Positions 1 through 12,400 of a stretch of DNA of 64,000 nt are shown here, piece by piece (positions within the stretch are counted from its first letter, which is position 1; every line of letters begins with the position of its first letter). Both the position numbers and the translations under genes were made by a program. Under the pieces are notes generated by a model. It was not told the DNA's origin and made no database searches. It saw only the letters and a list, made by a program, of their open reading frames with translations. This stretch comes from Bombus terrestris (Eukaryota > Arthropoda > Insecta > Hymenoptera > Apidae), in assembly GCF_910591885.1 (NCBI RefSeq), contig NW_025963555.1, forward strand, positions 5,890,001 to 5,954,000, read 5' to 3'.

Positions 1-5
1 AGTAT

Positions 6-35
6 ATAACGTTATACGTTATAACGTAGTAGTAC
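6..35 (+). repeat. Reference copy of the commonest monomer (family A)
   Basis: This 30-mer matches the commonest monomer exactly. Bases 1-10 are the perfect palindrome ATAACGTTAT, bases 10-23 the perfect palindrome TACGTTATAACGTA, and the tail is GTAGTAC. ACGT occurs at monomer positions 4-7, 11-14 and 19-22. Frequent A variants end in GTAT instead of GTAC, have GTAGAAGTAC, have TACAACG or TATAAAG instead of TATAACG, or start with G after a Q monomer. The top strand read as codons from the GTT at base 6 has no stop, and neither does one frame of the bottom strand. Confidence 0.95.
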
Positions 36-305
36 ATAACGTTAAACGTCACATAGTGATACAATATAACGTTATACGTTATAACGTAGAAGTACATAAC
101 GTTATACCTTATAACGTAGTAGTACATAACGTTATACGTTATAAAGTAGTAGTACATAACGTTATACGTTATAACGTAGTAGTATATAACGTTATACGTC
201 CTATAGTGATACAATGTAACGTTATACGTTATAACGTAGTAGTATATAACGTTATACGTTATAACGTAGTAGTATATAACGTTATACGTTATAACGTAGT
301 AGCAC

Positions 306-335
306 ATAACGTCAAACGTCACATAGTGATACAAT
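306..335 (+). repeat. Reference copy of Q monomer, type C (AACGTCAAACGTCAC)
   Basis: Canonical copy of the second monomer family. Its left half carries two ACGTCA motifs 7 bp apart (AACGTCAAACGTCAC); its right half is ACATAGTGATACAAT. It lacks the third ACGT and the 14-bp palindrome of family A. By eye it occurs about three to four times per kilobase throughout and opens a block, commonly of 3-5 monomers. A one-base variant (AACGTTAAACGTCAC) is at 36-65. Confidence 0.93.
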
Positions 336-665
336 ATAACGTTATAAGTTATAACGTAGTAGTACTTGACGTTATACGTTATAAAGTAGTAGTACATAAC
401 GTTATACGTTATAACGTAGTAGTATATAACGTTATACGTTATAACGTAGTAGTACATATCGTCATACGTCCTATAGTGATACAATGTAACGTTATACGTT
501 ATAACGTAGTAGTATATAACGTTATACGTTATAACGTAGTAGTACATAACGTCAAACGTCACATAGTGATACAATATAACGTTATACGTTATAACGTAGA
601 AGTACATAACGTTATACGTTATAATGTAGTAGTACATAACGTTATACGTTACAACGTAGTAGTAC

Positions 666-695
666 ATAACGTCATACGTCCTATAGTGATACAAT
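666..695 (+). repeat. Reference copy of Q monomer, type B (CATACGTCCTATAGTGATAC)
   Basis: Second common member of the Q family. It shares the ATAGTGATACAAT right half with type C but has CATACGTCC in the middle. Related forms have CAGACGTCC (4207-4236), CATTCGTCC (around 1281), CATACGTTC (4327-4356) or TTATACGTCC (186-215). B and C monomers punctuate the runs of family A and define the 90-, 120- and 150-bp second-level blocks. Confidence 0.92.
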
Positions 696-845
696 ATAAC
701 GTTATACGTTATAACGTAGTAGTACATAACGTCATACGTTACAACGTAGTAGTACATAACGTCAAACGTCACATAGTGATACAATATAACGTTATACGTT
801 ATAACGTAGTAGTACATAACGTTATACATCATATAGTAGTACAAT

Positions 846-876
846 ATAACCTTTATACGTTATAACGTAGTACTAC
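846..876 (+). repeat. 31-bp marker monomer, founder indel 1, copy 1
   Basis: AACGTTATACG is replaced by AACCTTTATACG, a net gain of one base, and the monomer ends in GTAGTACTAC. It shifts the register by +1 and ends the open top-strand frame. Confidence 0.95.
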
Positions 877-3106
877 ATAACGTCAAACGTCACATAGTGA
901 TACAATATAACGTTATACGTTATAACGTAGAAGTACATAACGTTATACGTTATAAAGTAGTAGTACATAACGTTATACGTTACACCGTAGTAGTACATAA
1001 CGTCATACGTCCTATAGTGATACAATGTAACTTTATACGTTATAACGTAGTAGTATATAACGTTATACGTTATAACGTAGTAGTACATAACGTCATTCGT
1101 GCTATAGTGATACAATGTAACGTTATACGTTATAACGTAGTAGTATATAACGTTATACGTTATAACGTAGTAGTACATAACGTCAAACGTCACATAGTGA
1201 TACAATATAACGTTATACGTTATAACGTAGTAGTATATAACGTTATACGTTATAACGTAGTAGTACATAACGTCATTCGTCCTATAGTGATACAATGTAA
1301 CGTTATAAGTTATAACGTAGAAGTACATAACGTTATACGTTATAAAGTAGTAGTACATAACGTTATACGTTACAGCGTAGTAGTACATAACGTCATACGT
1401 CCTATAGTGATACAATGTAACTTTATACGTTATAACGTAGTAGTATATAACGTTATACGTTATAACGTAGTAGTACATAACGTCATTCGTCCTATAGTGA
1501 TACAATGTAACGTTATACGTTATAACGTAGTAGTATATAACGTTATACGTTATAACGTAGTAGTACATAACGTCAAACGTCACATAGTGATACAATATAA
1601 CGTTATACGTTATAACGTAGTAGTATATAACGTTATACGTTATAACGTAGTAGTACATAACGTCATACATCCTATAGTGGTACAATGTAACGTTATACGT
1701 TATAACGTAATAGTACGTAACGTCAAACGTCACATAGTGATACAATATAACGTTATACGTTATAACGTAGAAGTACAAAACGTTATACGTTATAACGTAG
1801 TAGTACATAACGTTATACGTTACAACGTAGTAGTACATAACGTCATACGTCCCATAGTGATACAATATAACGTTATACGTTATAATGCAGAAGCACAAAA
1901 CGTTATACGTTATAACGTAGTAATACTTAACGTTATACGTTACTGCGTAGTAGTACATAACGTCATACGTCCTATAGTGATACAATGTAACGTTATAGGT
2001 TGTAATGTAGAAGTACAAAACGTTATACGTTGTAACATAGTAGTATATAACGTTATACGATATAACGTAGTAGTACATAACGTCAAACGTCACATAGTCA
2101 TACAATGTAACGTTATACGTTATAACGTTGTACTATATAACGTTATACGTTATAACGTAGTAGTACATAACGTCATACGTTACAACGTAGTAGTACATAA
2201 CGTCAAACGTCACTTAGTGATACAATATAACGTTATACGTTATAACGTAGTTGTACATAACGTCATACGTCCTATAGTGATACAATGTAACTTTATACGT
2301 TATAACGTAGTAGTATATAACGTCATACGATACAACGTAGTAGTACATAACGTCATACGTCCTATAGTGATACAAGATAACGTTATACGTTATAACGTAG
2401 AAGTACAAAACGTTATACGTTATAACGTAGTAGTACGTAACGTTATACGTTACCACGTAGTAGTACATAACGTCATACGTCCTATAGTGATACAATATAA
2501 TGTTATACGTTATAACGTAGTAGTATATAACGTTATACGTTATAACGTAGTAGTACATAACGTTATACGTTACAACGTAGTAGTACATAACGTCATACGT
2601 CCTATAGTGATACAATGTAACGTTATACGTTATAACGTAGTAGTATATAACGTTATACGTTATAACGTAGTAGTACATAACGTCAAACGTCACATAGTGA
2701 TACAATATAACGTTATACGTTATAACGTAGAAATACAAAACGTTATACGTTATAACGAAGTAGTACATAAGGTTATACGTTACAACGTAATAGTACATAA
2801 CGTCATACGCCCTATAGTGATACAAGATAACGTTATACGTTATAACGTAGAAGTACAAAACGTTATACGTTATAACGTAGTAGTACGTAACGTTATACGT
2901 TACCACGTAGTAGTACATAACGTCATACGTCCTATAGTGATACAATATAATGTTATACGTTATAACGTAGTAGTATATAACGTTATACGTTATAACGTAG
3001 TAGTACATAACGTCATACGTTACAACGTAGTAGTACATAACGTCAAACGTCACTTAGTGATACAATATAACGTTATACGTTATAACGTAGTAGTACATAA
3101 CGTTAC

Positions 3107-3186
3107 ACGTCATATAGTAGTACAATATAACGTTATACGTTATAACGTAGTACTACATAACGTCAAACGTCACATAGTGATACAAT
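3107..3186 (+). repeat. HOR junction module, example copy
   Basis: A CGTCATATAGTAGTACAAT monomer, then a monomer ending GTAGTACTAC, then a type C monomer. The GTAGTACTAC element recurs near 872, 3151, 5311, 7203, 8674, 9485, 12153, 14583, 16776, 20164, 20764, 24184, 25084, 27484, 28627, 30608, 34176, 36337, 38377, 39908, 40898, 42818, 44468, 46599, 47649, 48849, 49899, 51430, 53080, 54251, 54591, 55071, 56021, 57191, 57941, 60131, 61299, 61508 and 63848. Not every copy keeps the preceding CATATAG monomer. The G-to-C change makes TAG on the bottom strand and so ends each bottom-strand open frame. Confidence 0.88.
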
Positions 3187-4236
3187 ATAACGTTATACGT
3201 TATAACGTAGAAGTACATAACGTTATACGTTATAAAGTAGTAGTACATAACGTTATACGTTACAACGTAGTAGTACATAACGTCATACGTCCTATAGGGA
3301 TACAATGTAACTTTGTACGTTATAACGTAGCAGTACATAACGTCATTCGTCCTATAGTGATACAATGTAACGTTATACGTTATAACGTAGTAGTATATAA
3401 CGTTATACGTTATAACGTAGTAGTACATAACGTCAAACGTCACATAGTGATACAATATAACGTTATACGTTATAACGTAGTAGTATATAACGTTATACGT
3501 TACAACGTAGTAGTACATAACGTCAGACGTCCTATAGTGATACAATACAACGTTATACGTTTTAACGTAGAAGTACAAAACCTTAAACGTTATAACGTAA
3601 TAGTACTTAACGTTATACGTTACTACGTAGCAGTACATAACGTCATACGTTCTATAGTGATACAATTTAACGTTATACGTTATAACGTAGTAGTACATAA
3701 CGTTATACGTTATAACGTAGTAGTATATAACGTTATACGTCCTATAGTGATACAATGTAACGTTATACGTTATAACGTAGTAGTATATAACGTTATACGT
3801 TATAACGTAGTAGTACATAACGTCAAACGTCACATAGTGATACAATATAACGTTATACGTTATAACGTAGAAGTACATAACGTTATACGTTATAACGTAG
3901 TAGTACATAACGTTATACGTTATAAAGTAGTAGTGCATAACGTTATACGTTATAACGTAGTAGTATATAACGTTATACGTTATATCGTTGTAGTACATAA
4001 CGTCATACGTCCTATAGTGATACAATGTAACGATATACGTTATAACGTAGTAGTATATAACGTTATACGTTATAACATAGTAGTATATAACGTTATACGT
4101 TATAACGTAGTAGTACATAACGTCAAACGTCACATAGTGATACAATATAACGTTATACGTTATAACGTAGATGTACATAACGTTATACGTTATAAAGTAG
4201 TAGTACATAACGTCAGACGTCCTATAGTGATACAAT

Positions 4237-4476
4237 ATAACGTTATACGTTTTAACGTAGAAGTACAAAACCTTAAACGTTATAACGTAATAGTACTTAA
4301 CGTTATACGTTACTACGTAGTAGTACATAACGTCATACGTTCTATAGTGATACAATTTAACGTTATACGTTTTAACGTAGAAGTACAAAACCTTAAACGT
4401 TATAACGTAATAGTACTTAACGTTATACGTTACTACGTAGTAGTACATAACGTCATACGTTCTATAGTGATACAAT
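4237..4476 (+). repeat. Doubled F-G cassette (2 x 120 bp), copy 1
   Basis: Two adjacent 120-bp cassettes. Each has a TACGTTTTAACG monomer, then F (AAAACCTTAAACG), then G (TTAACG...TTACTACG) and a Q monomer with CATACGTTC. F has lost the first ACGT of the commonest monomer. Single cassettes with F monomers at 3577, 5677, 12850, 14950, 21701, 23321, 25631, 27851, 34783, 36734, 38924, 41445, 41925, 43215, 45015, 45675, 48196, 50446, 51827, 53627, 56567 and 63165 are spread over the window. Confidence 0.92.
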
Positions 4477-6276
4477 TTAACGTTATACGTTATAACGTAG
4501 TAGTACATAACGTTATACGTTATAACGTAGTAGTATATAACGTTATACGTCCTATAGTGATACAATGTAACGTTATACGTTATAACGTAGTAGTATATAA
4601 CGTTATACGTTATAACGTAGTAGTACATAACGTCAAACGTCACATAGTGATACAATATAACGTTATACGTTATAACGTAGAAGTACATATCGTTATACCT
4701 TATAACGTAGTAGTACATAACGTTATACGTTATAAAGTAGTAGTGAATAACGTTATACGTTATAACGTAGTAGTATATAACGTTATACGTCCTATAGTGA
4801 TACAATGTAACGTTATACGTTATAACGTAGTAGTATATAACGTTATACGTTACAACGTAGTAGTATATAACGTTATACGTTATAACGTAGTAGCACATAA
4901 CGTCAAACGTCACATAGTGATACAATATAACGTTATAAGTTATAACGTAGTAGTACTTGACGTTATACGTTATAACGTAGTAGTACATAACGTCAAACGT
5001 CACATAGTGATACAATATAACGTTATACGTTATAACGTAGAAGTACATAACGTTATACGTTATAATGTAGTAGTACATAACGTTATACGTTACAACGTAG
5101 TAGTACATAACGTCATACGTCCTATAGTGATACAATATAACGTTATACGTTATAACGTAGTAGTACTTAACGTTATACGTTACAACGTAGTAGTACATAA
5201 CGTCAAACGTCACATAGTGATACAATATAACGTTATACGTTATAACGTAGTAGTACATAACGTTATACGTCATATAGTAGTACAATATAACGTTATACGT
5301 TATAACGTAGTACTACATAACGTCAAACGTCACATAGTGATACAATATAACGTTATACGTTATAACGTAGAAGTACATAACGTTATACGTTATGAAGTAG
5401 TAGTACATAACGTTATACGTTACAGCGTAGTAGTACATAATGTCATACGTCCCATAGTGATACAATGTAACTTTATACGTTATAACGTTGTAGTATATAA
5501 CGTTATACGTTATAACGTAGTAGTACATAACGTCATACGTCCTATGGTGATACAATGTAACGTTATACGTTATAACGTAGTAGTATATAACGTTATACGT
5601 TACAACGTAGTAGTACATAACGTCATACGTCCTATAGTGATACAATATAACGTTATGCGTTTTAACGTAGAAGTACAAAACCGTAAACGTTATAACGTAA
5701 TAGTACTTAACGTTATACGTTACTACGTAGTAGTACATAACGTCATACGATCTATAGTGATACAATTTAACGTTATACGTTATAACGTAGTAGTACATAA
5801 CGTTATTCGTTATAACGTAGTAGTATATAACGTTATACGTTATAACGTAGTAGTACATAACGTCAAACGTCACATAGTGATACAATATAACGTTATACGT
5901 TATAACGTAGAAGTACATAACGTTATACGTTATAACGTAGTAGTACATAACGTTATACGTTATAAAGTAGTAGTGCATAACGTTATACGTTATAACGTAG
6001 TAGTATATAACGTTATACGTTATATCGTTGTAGTACATAACGTCATACGTCCTATAGTGATACAATGTAACGATATTCGTTATAACGTAGTAGTATATAA
6101 CGTTATACGTTATAACGTAGTAGTATATAACGTTATACGTTATAACGTAGTAGTACATAACGTCAAACGTCACATAGTGATACAATATAACGTTATACGA
6201 TATAACGTGGAAGTACATAACGTTATACGTTATAAAGTAGTAGTACATAACGTCAGACGTCCTATAGTGATACAAT

Positions 6277-6516
6277 ATAACGTTATACGTTTTAACGTAG
6301 AAGTACAAAACCTTAAACGTTATAACGTAATAGTACTTAACGTTATACGTTACTACGTAGTAGTACATAACGTCATACGTTCTATAGTGATACAATTTAA
6401 CGTTAAACGTTTTAACGTAGAAGTACAAAACCTTAAACGTTATAACGTAATAGTACTTAACGTTATACGTTACTACGTAGTAGTACATAACGTCATACGT
6501 TCTATAGTGATACAAT
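6277..6516 (+). repeat. Doubled F-G cassette, copy 2
   Basis: F monomers at 6307 and 6427. The second cassette begins GTTAAACGTTTTAACG, a variant shared with 15550-15789 and 28992-29231. Confidence 0.92.
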
Positions 6517-7176
6517 TTAACGTTATACGTTATAACGTAGTAGTACATAACGTTATACGTTATAACGTAGTAGTATATAACGTTATACGTCCTATAGTGA
6601 TACAATGTAACGTTATACGTTATAACGTAGTAGTATATAACGTTATACGTTATAACGTAGTAGTACATAACGTCAAACGTCACATAGTGATACAATATAA
6701 CGTTATACGTTATAACGTAGAAGTACATAACGTTATACCTTATAACGTAGTAGTACATAACGTTATACGTTATAAAGTAGTAGTACATAACGTTATACGT
6801 TATAACGTAGTAGTACATATCGTCATACGTCCTATAGTGATACAATGTAACGTTATACGTTATAACGTAGTAGTACATAACGTCAAACGTCACATAGTGA
6901 TACAATATAACGTTATACGTTATAACGTAGAAGTACATAACGTTATACGTTATAATGTAGTAGTACATAACGTTATACGTTACAACGTAGTAGTACATAA
7001 CGTCATACGTCCTATAGTGATACAATATAACGTTATACGTTATAACGTAGTAGTACATAACGTCATACGTTACAACGTAGTAGTACATAACGTCAAACGT
7101 CACATAGTGATACAATATAACGTTATACGTTATAACGTAGTAGTACATAACGTTATACATCATATAGTAGTACAAT

Positions 7177-7207
7177 ATAACCTTTATACGTTATAACGTA
7201 GTACTAC
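7177..7207 (+). repeat. 31-bp marker monomer, founder indel 1, copy 2
   Basis: Identical AACCTTTATACG and TACTAC signature, 6,331 bp after copy 1. Confidence 0.95.
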
Positions 7208-8678
7208 ATAACGTCAAACGTCACATAGTGATACAATATAACGTTATACGTTATAACGTAGAAGTACATAACGTTATACGTTATAAAGTAGTAGTACATA
7301 ACGTTATACGTTACAGCGTAGTAGTACATAACGTCATACGTCCTATAGTGATACAATGTAACTTTATACGTTATAACGTAGTAGTATATAACGTTATACG
7401 TTATAACGTAGTAGTACATAACGTCATTCGTGCTATAGTGATACAATGTAACGTTATACGTTATAACGTAGTAGTATATAACGTTATACGTTATAACGTA
7501 GTAGTACATAACGCCAAACGTCACATAGTGATACAATATAACGTTATACGTTATAACGTAGTAGTATATAACGTTATACGTTATAACGTAGTAGTACATA
7601 ACGTCATTCGTCCTATAGTGATACAATGTAACGTTATACGTTATAACGTAGAAGTACATAACGTTATACGTTATAAAGTAGTAGTACATAACGTTATACG
7701 TTACAGCGTAGTAGTACATAACGTCATACGTCCTATAGTGATACAATGTAACTTTATACGTTATAACGTAGTAGTATATAACGTTATACGTTATAACGTA
7801 GTAGTACATAACGTCATTCGTCCTATAGTGATACAATGTAACGTTATACGTTATAACGTAGTAGTATATAACGTTATACGTTATAACGTAGTAGTACATA
7901 ACGTCAAACGTCACATAGTGATACAATATAACGTTATACGTTATAACGTAGTAGTATATAACGTTATACGTTATAACGTAGTAGTACATAACGTCATACA
8001 TCCTACAGTGGTACAATGTAACGTTATACGTTATAACGTAATAGTACGTAACGTCAAACGTCACATAGTGATACAATATAACGTTATACGTTATAACGTA
8101 GAAGTACAAAACGTTATACGTTATAACGTAGTAGTACTTAACATTATATGTTACTACGTAGTAGTACATAACGTCATACGTCCTATAGTGATACCATGTA
8201 ACGTTATACGTTGTAATGTAGAAGTACAAAACGTTATACGTTGTAACATAGTAGTATATAACGTTATACGATATAACGTAGTAGTACATAACGTCAAACG
8301 TCACATAGTCATACAATGTAACGTTATACGTTATAACGTTGTACTATATAACGTTATACGTTATAACGTAGTAGTACATAACGTCATACGTTACAACGTA
8401 GTAGTACATAACGTCAAACGTCACTTAGTGATACAATATAACGTTATACGTTATAACGTAGTTGTACATAACGTCATACGTCCTATAGTGATACAATGTA
8501 ACTTTATACGTTATAACGTAGTAGTATATAACGTCATACGATACAACGTAGTAGTACATAACGTCATACGTCCTATAGTGATACAATATAACGTTATACG
8601 TTATAACGTAGTAGTACATAACGTTATACATCATATAGTAGTACAATATAACCTTTATACGTTATAACGTAGTACTAC
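7208..8678 (+). repeat. HOR block 2, 1,471 bp (internally deleted type Q)
   Basis: From its start to about 8611 it follows 16781-18184 at offset 9,573. After that it jumps to a short terminal segment ending in the CATCATATAGTAGTACAAT monomer and the 31-bp marker. The full-length relative (16781-28631) is 11,851 bp, so the difference is 10,380 bp, exactly 346 monomers. This reads as one large register-preserving internal deletion, or as unequal exchange. Confidence 0.82.
8648..8678 (+). repeat. 31-bp marker monomer, founder indel 1, copy 3
   Basis: Same signature, 1,471 bp after copy 2. Confidence 0.95.
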
Positions 8679-9489
8679 ATAACGTCAAACGTCACATAGT
8701 GATACAATATAACGTTATACGTTATAACGTAGAAGTACATAACGTTATACGTTATAAAGTAGTAGTACATAACGTTATACGTTACAGCGTAGTAGTACAT
8801 AACGTCATACGTCCTATAGTGATACAATGTAACTTTATACGTTATAACGTAGTAGTATATAACGTTATACGTTATAACGTAGTAGCACATAACGTCAAAC
8901 GTCACATAGTGATACAATATAACGTTATAAGTTATAACGTAGTAGTACTTGACGTTATACGTTATAAAGTAGTAGTACATAACGTTATACGTTATAACGT
9001 AGTAGTATATAACGTTATACGTTATAACGTAGTAGTACATATCGTCATACGTCCTATAGTGATACAATGTAACGTTATACGTTATAACGTAGTAGTATAT
9101 AACGTTATACGTTATAACGTATTAGTACATAACGTCAAACGTCACATAGTGATACAATATAACGTTATACGTTATAACGTAGAAGTACATAACGTTATAC
9201 GTTATAACGTAGAAGTACATAACGTTATACGTTATAATGTAGTAGTACATAACGTTATACGTTACAACGTAGTAGTACATAACGTCATACGTCCTATAGT
9301 GATAAAATATAACGTTATACGTTATAACGTAGTAGTACATAACGTCATACGTTACAACGTAGTAGTACATAACGTCAAACGTCACATAGTGATACAATAT
9401 AACGTTATACGTTATAACGTAGTAGTACATAACGTTATACATCATATAGTAGTACAATATAACCTTTATACGTTATAACGTAGTACTAC
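8679..9489 (+). repeat. HOR block 3, 811 bp (minimal block: head joined to tail)
   Basis: About the first 200 bp match the beginning of the other zone-1 blocks. The rest, from the TAGCACATAACG monomer near 8884, matches the tail of block 4 (around 16200-16780) with few differences, including one extra AGAAGTAC monomer near 9180-9210 and GTATTAGTAC at 9119-9128. It is the smallest complete block between 31-bp markers. Confidence 0.8.
9459..9489 (+). repeat. 31-bp marker monomer, founder indel 1, copy 4
   Basis: Same signature, 811 bp after copy 3. Confidence 0.95.
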
Positions 9490-12400
9490 ATAACGTCAAA
9501 CGTCACATAGTGATACAATATAACGTTATACGTTATAACGTAGAAGTACATAACGTTATACGTTATAAAGTAGTAGTACATAACGTTATACGTTACACCG
9601 TAGTAGTACATAACGTCATACGTCCTATAGTGATACAATGTAACTTTATACGTTATAACGTAGTAGTATATAACGTTATACGTTATAACGTAGTAGTACA
9701 TAACGTCATTCGTGCTATAGTGATACAATGTAACGTTATACGTTATAACGTAGTAGTATATAACGTTATACGTTATAACGTAGTAGTACATAACGTCAAA
9801 CGTCACATAGTGATACAATATAACGTTATACGTTATAACGTAGTAGTATATAACGTTATACGTTATAACGTAGTAGTACATAACGTCATTCGTCCTATAG
9901 TGATACAATGTAACGTTATAAGTTATAACGTAGAAGTACATAACGTTATACGTTATAAAGTAGTAGTACATAACGTTATACGTTACAGCGTAGTAGTACA
10001 TAACGTCATACGTCCTATAGTGATACAATGTAACTTTATACGTTATAACGTAGTAGTATATAACGTTATACGTTATAACGTAGTAGTACATAACGTCATT
10101 CGTCCTATAGTGATACAATGTAACGTTATACGTTATAACGTAGTAGTATATAACGTTATACGTTATAACGTAGTAGTACATAACGTCAAACGTCACATAG
10201 TGATACAATATAACGTTATACGTTATAACGTAGTAGTATATAACGTTATACGTTATAACGTAGTAGTACATAACGTCATACATCCTATAGTGGTACAATG
10301 TAACGTTATACGTTATAACGTAATAGTACGTAACGTCAAACGTCACATAGTGATACAATATAACGTTATACGTTATAACGTAGGAAGACAAAACGTTATA
10401 CGTTATAACGTAGTAGTACATAACGTTATACGTTACAACGTAGTAGTACATAACGTCATACGTCCTATAGTGATACAATATAACGTTATACGTTATAACG
10501 TAGAAGTACAAAACGTTATACGTTATAACGTAGTAGTACTTAACATTATACGTTACTACGTAGTAGTACATAACGTCATACGTCCTATAGTGATACAATG
10601 TAACGTTATAGGTTGTAATGTAGAAGTACAAAACGTTATACGTTGTAACATAGTAGTATATAACGTTATACGATATAACGTAGTAGTACATAACGTCAAA
10701 CGTCACATAGTCATACAATGTAACGTTATACGTTATAACGTTGTACTATATAACGTTATACGTTATAACGTAGTAGTACATAACGTCATACGTTACAACG
10801 TAGTAGTACATAACGTCAAACGTCACTTAGTGATACAATATAACGTTATACGTTATAACGTAGTTGTACATAACGTCATACGTCCTATAGTGATACAATG
10901 TAACTTTATACGTTATAACGTAGTAGTATATAACGTCATACGATACAACGTAGTAGTACATAACGTCATACGTCCTATAGTGATACAAGATAACGTTATA
11001 CGTTATAACGTAGAAGTACAAAACGTTATACGTTATAACGTAGTAGTACGTAACGTTATACGTTACCACGTAGTAGTACATAACGTCATACGTCCTATAG
11101 TGATACAATATAATGTTATACGTTATAACGTAGTAGTATATAACGTTATACGTTATAACGTAGTAGTACATAACGTTATACGTTACAACGTAGTAGTACA
11201 TAACGTCATACGTCCTATAGTGATACAATGTAACGTTATACGTTATAACGTAGTAGTATATAACGTTATACGTTATAACGTAATAGTACATAACGTCATA
11301 CGTTACAACGTAGTAGTACATAACGTCAAACGTCACTTAGTGATTCAATATAACGTTATACGTTATAACGTAGTAGTACATAACGTCATACGTCCTATAG
11401 TGATACAATGTAACTTTATACGTTATAACGTAGTAGTATATAACGTTATACGTTATAACGTAGTAGTACATAACGTCAAACGTCACATAGTGATACAATA
11501 TAACGTTATACGTTATAACGTAGAAGTACATAACGTTATACGTTATAAGGTAGTAGTACATAACGTTATACGTTACAACGTAGTAGTACATAACGTCATA
11601 CGTCCTATAGTGATACAATGTAACTTTGTACGTTATAACGTAGTAGTATATAACGTTATACGTTATAACGTAGTAGTACATAACGTCAAACGTCACATAG
11701 TGATACAATATAACGTTATACGTTATAACGTAGAAATACAAAACGTTATACGTTATAACGAAGTAGTACATAAGGTTATACGTTACAACGTAATAGTACA
11801 TAACGTCATACGCCCTATAGTGATACAAGATAACGTTATACGTTATAACGTAGAAGTACAAAACGTTATACGTTATAACGTAGTAGTACGTAACGTTATA
11901 CGTTACCACGTAGTAGTACATAACGTCATACGTCCTATAGTGATACAATATAATGTTATACGTTATAACGTAGTAGTATATAACGTTATACGTTATAACG
12001 TAGTAGTACATAACGTCATACGTTACAACGTAGTAGTACATAACGTCAAACGTCACTTAGTGATACAATATAACGTTATACGTTATAACGTAGTAGTACA
12101 TAACGTTACACGTCATATAGTAGTACAATATAACGTTATACGTTATAACGTAGTACTACATAACGTCAAACGTCACATAGTGATACAATATAACGTTATA
12201 CGTTATAACGTAGAAGTACATAACGTTATACGTTATAAAGTAGTAGTACATAACGTTATACGTTACAACGTAGTAGTACATAACGTCATACGTCCTATAG
12301 GGATACAATGTAACTTTGTACGTTATAACGTAGCAGTACATAACGTCATTCGTCCTATAGTGATACAATGTAACGTTATACGTTATAACGTAGTAGTATA

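Larger units (their letters stand above)
1..876 (+). repeat. HOR block 0 (partial, right end of a long block)
   Basis: The first 865 bases correspond base for base to about 15905-16769 (offset 15,904) apart from rare substitutions, for example GTTAAACG at about 41-48 against GTCAAACG there. It is therefore the right-hand end of a block of the same type as 9490-16780, whose beginning lies outside the window. It closes with the first 31-bp monomer (846-876). Its Q-to-Q blocks contain 5, 4, 5, 3, 4, 3 and 2 monomers in order. Confidence 0.88.
877..7207 (+). repeat. HOR block 1, 6,331 bp (long type P)
   Basis: This block runs between two 31-bp marker monomers and has the length 211 x 30 + 1. It is closely related to 9490-16780. 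The offset is 8,613 at the left, then 9,003, 9,273 and finally 9,573, which gives three net differences of 390, 270 and 300 bp. It contains junction modules near 3151 and 5311, two doubled F-G cassettes (4237-4476 and 6277-6516) and single ones with F monomers at 3577 and 5677. No gene-like or unique sequence is present. Confidence 0.88.

Noticed and set aside
6..35. TATA box, -10 element or hairpin terminator in each monomer (TTATAA, TATAAC, palindromes)
   Set aside because: These occur in nearly every family A monomer because of the repeat composition. There is no downstream gene, and the palindromes are AT-rich without a following T tract.
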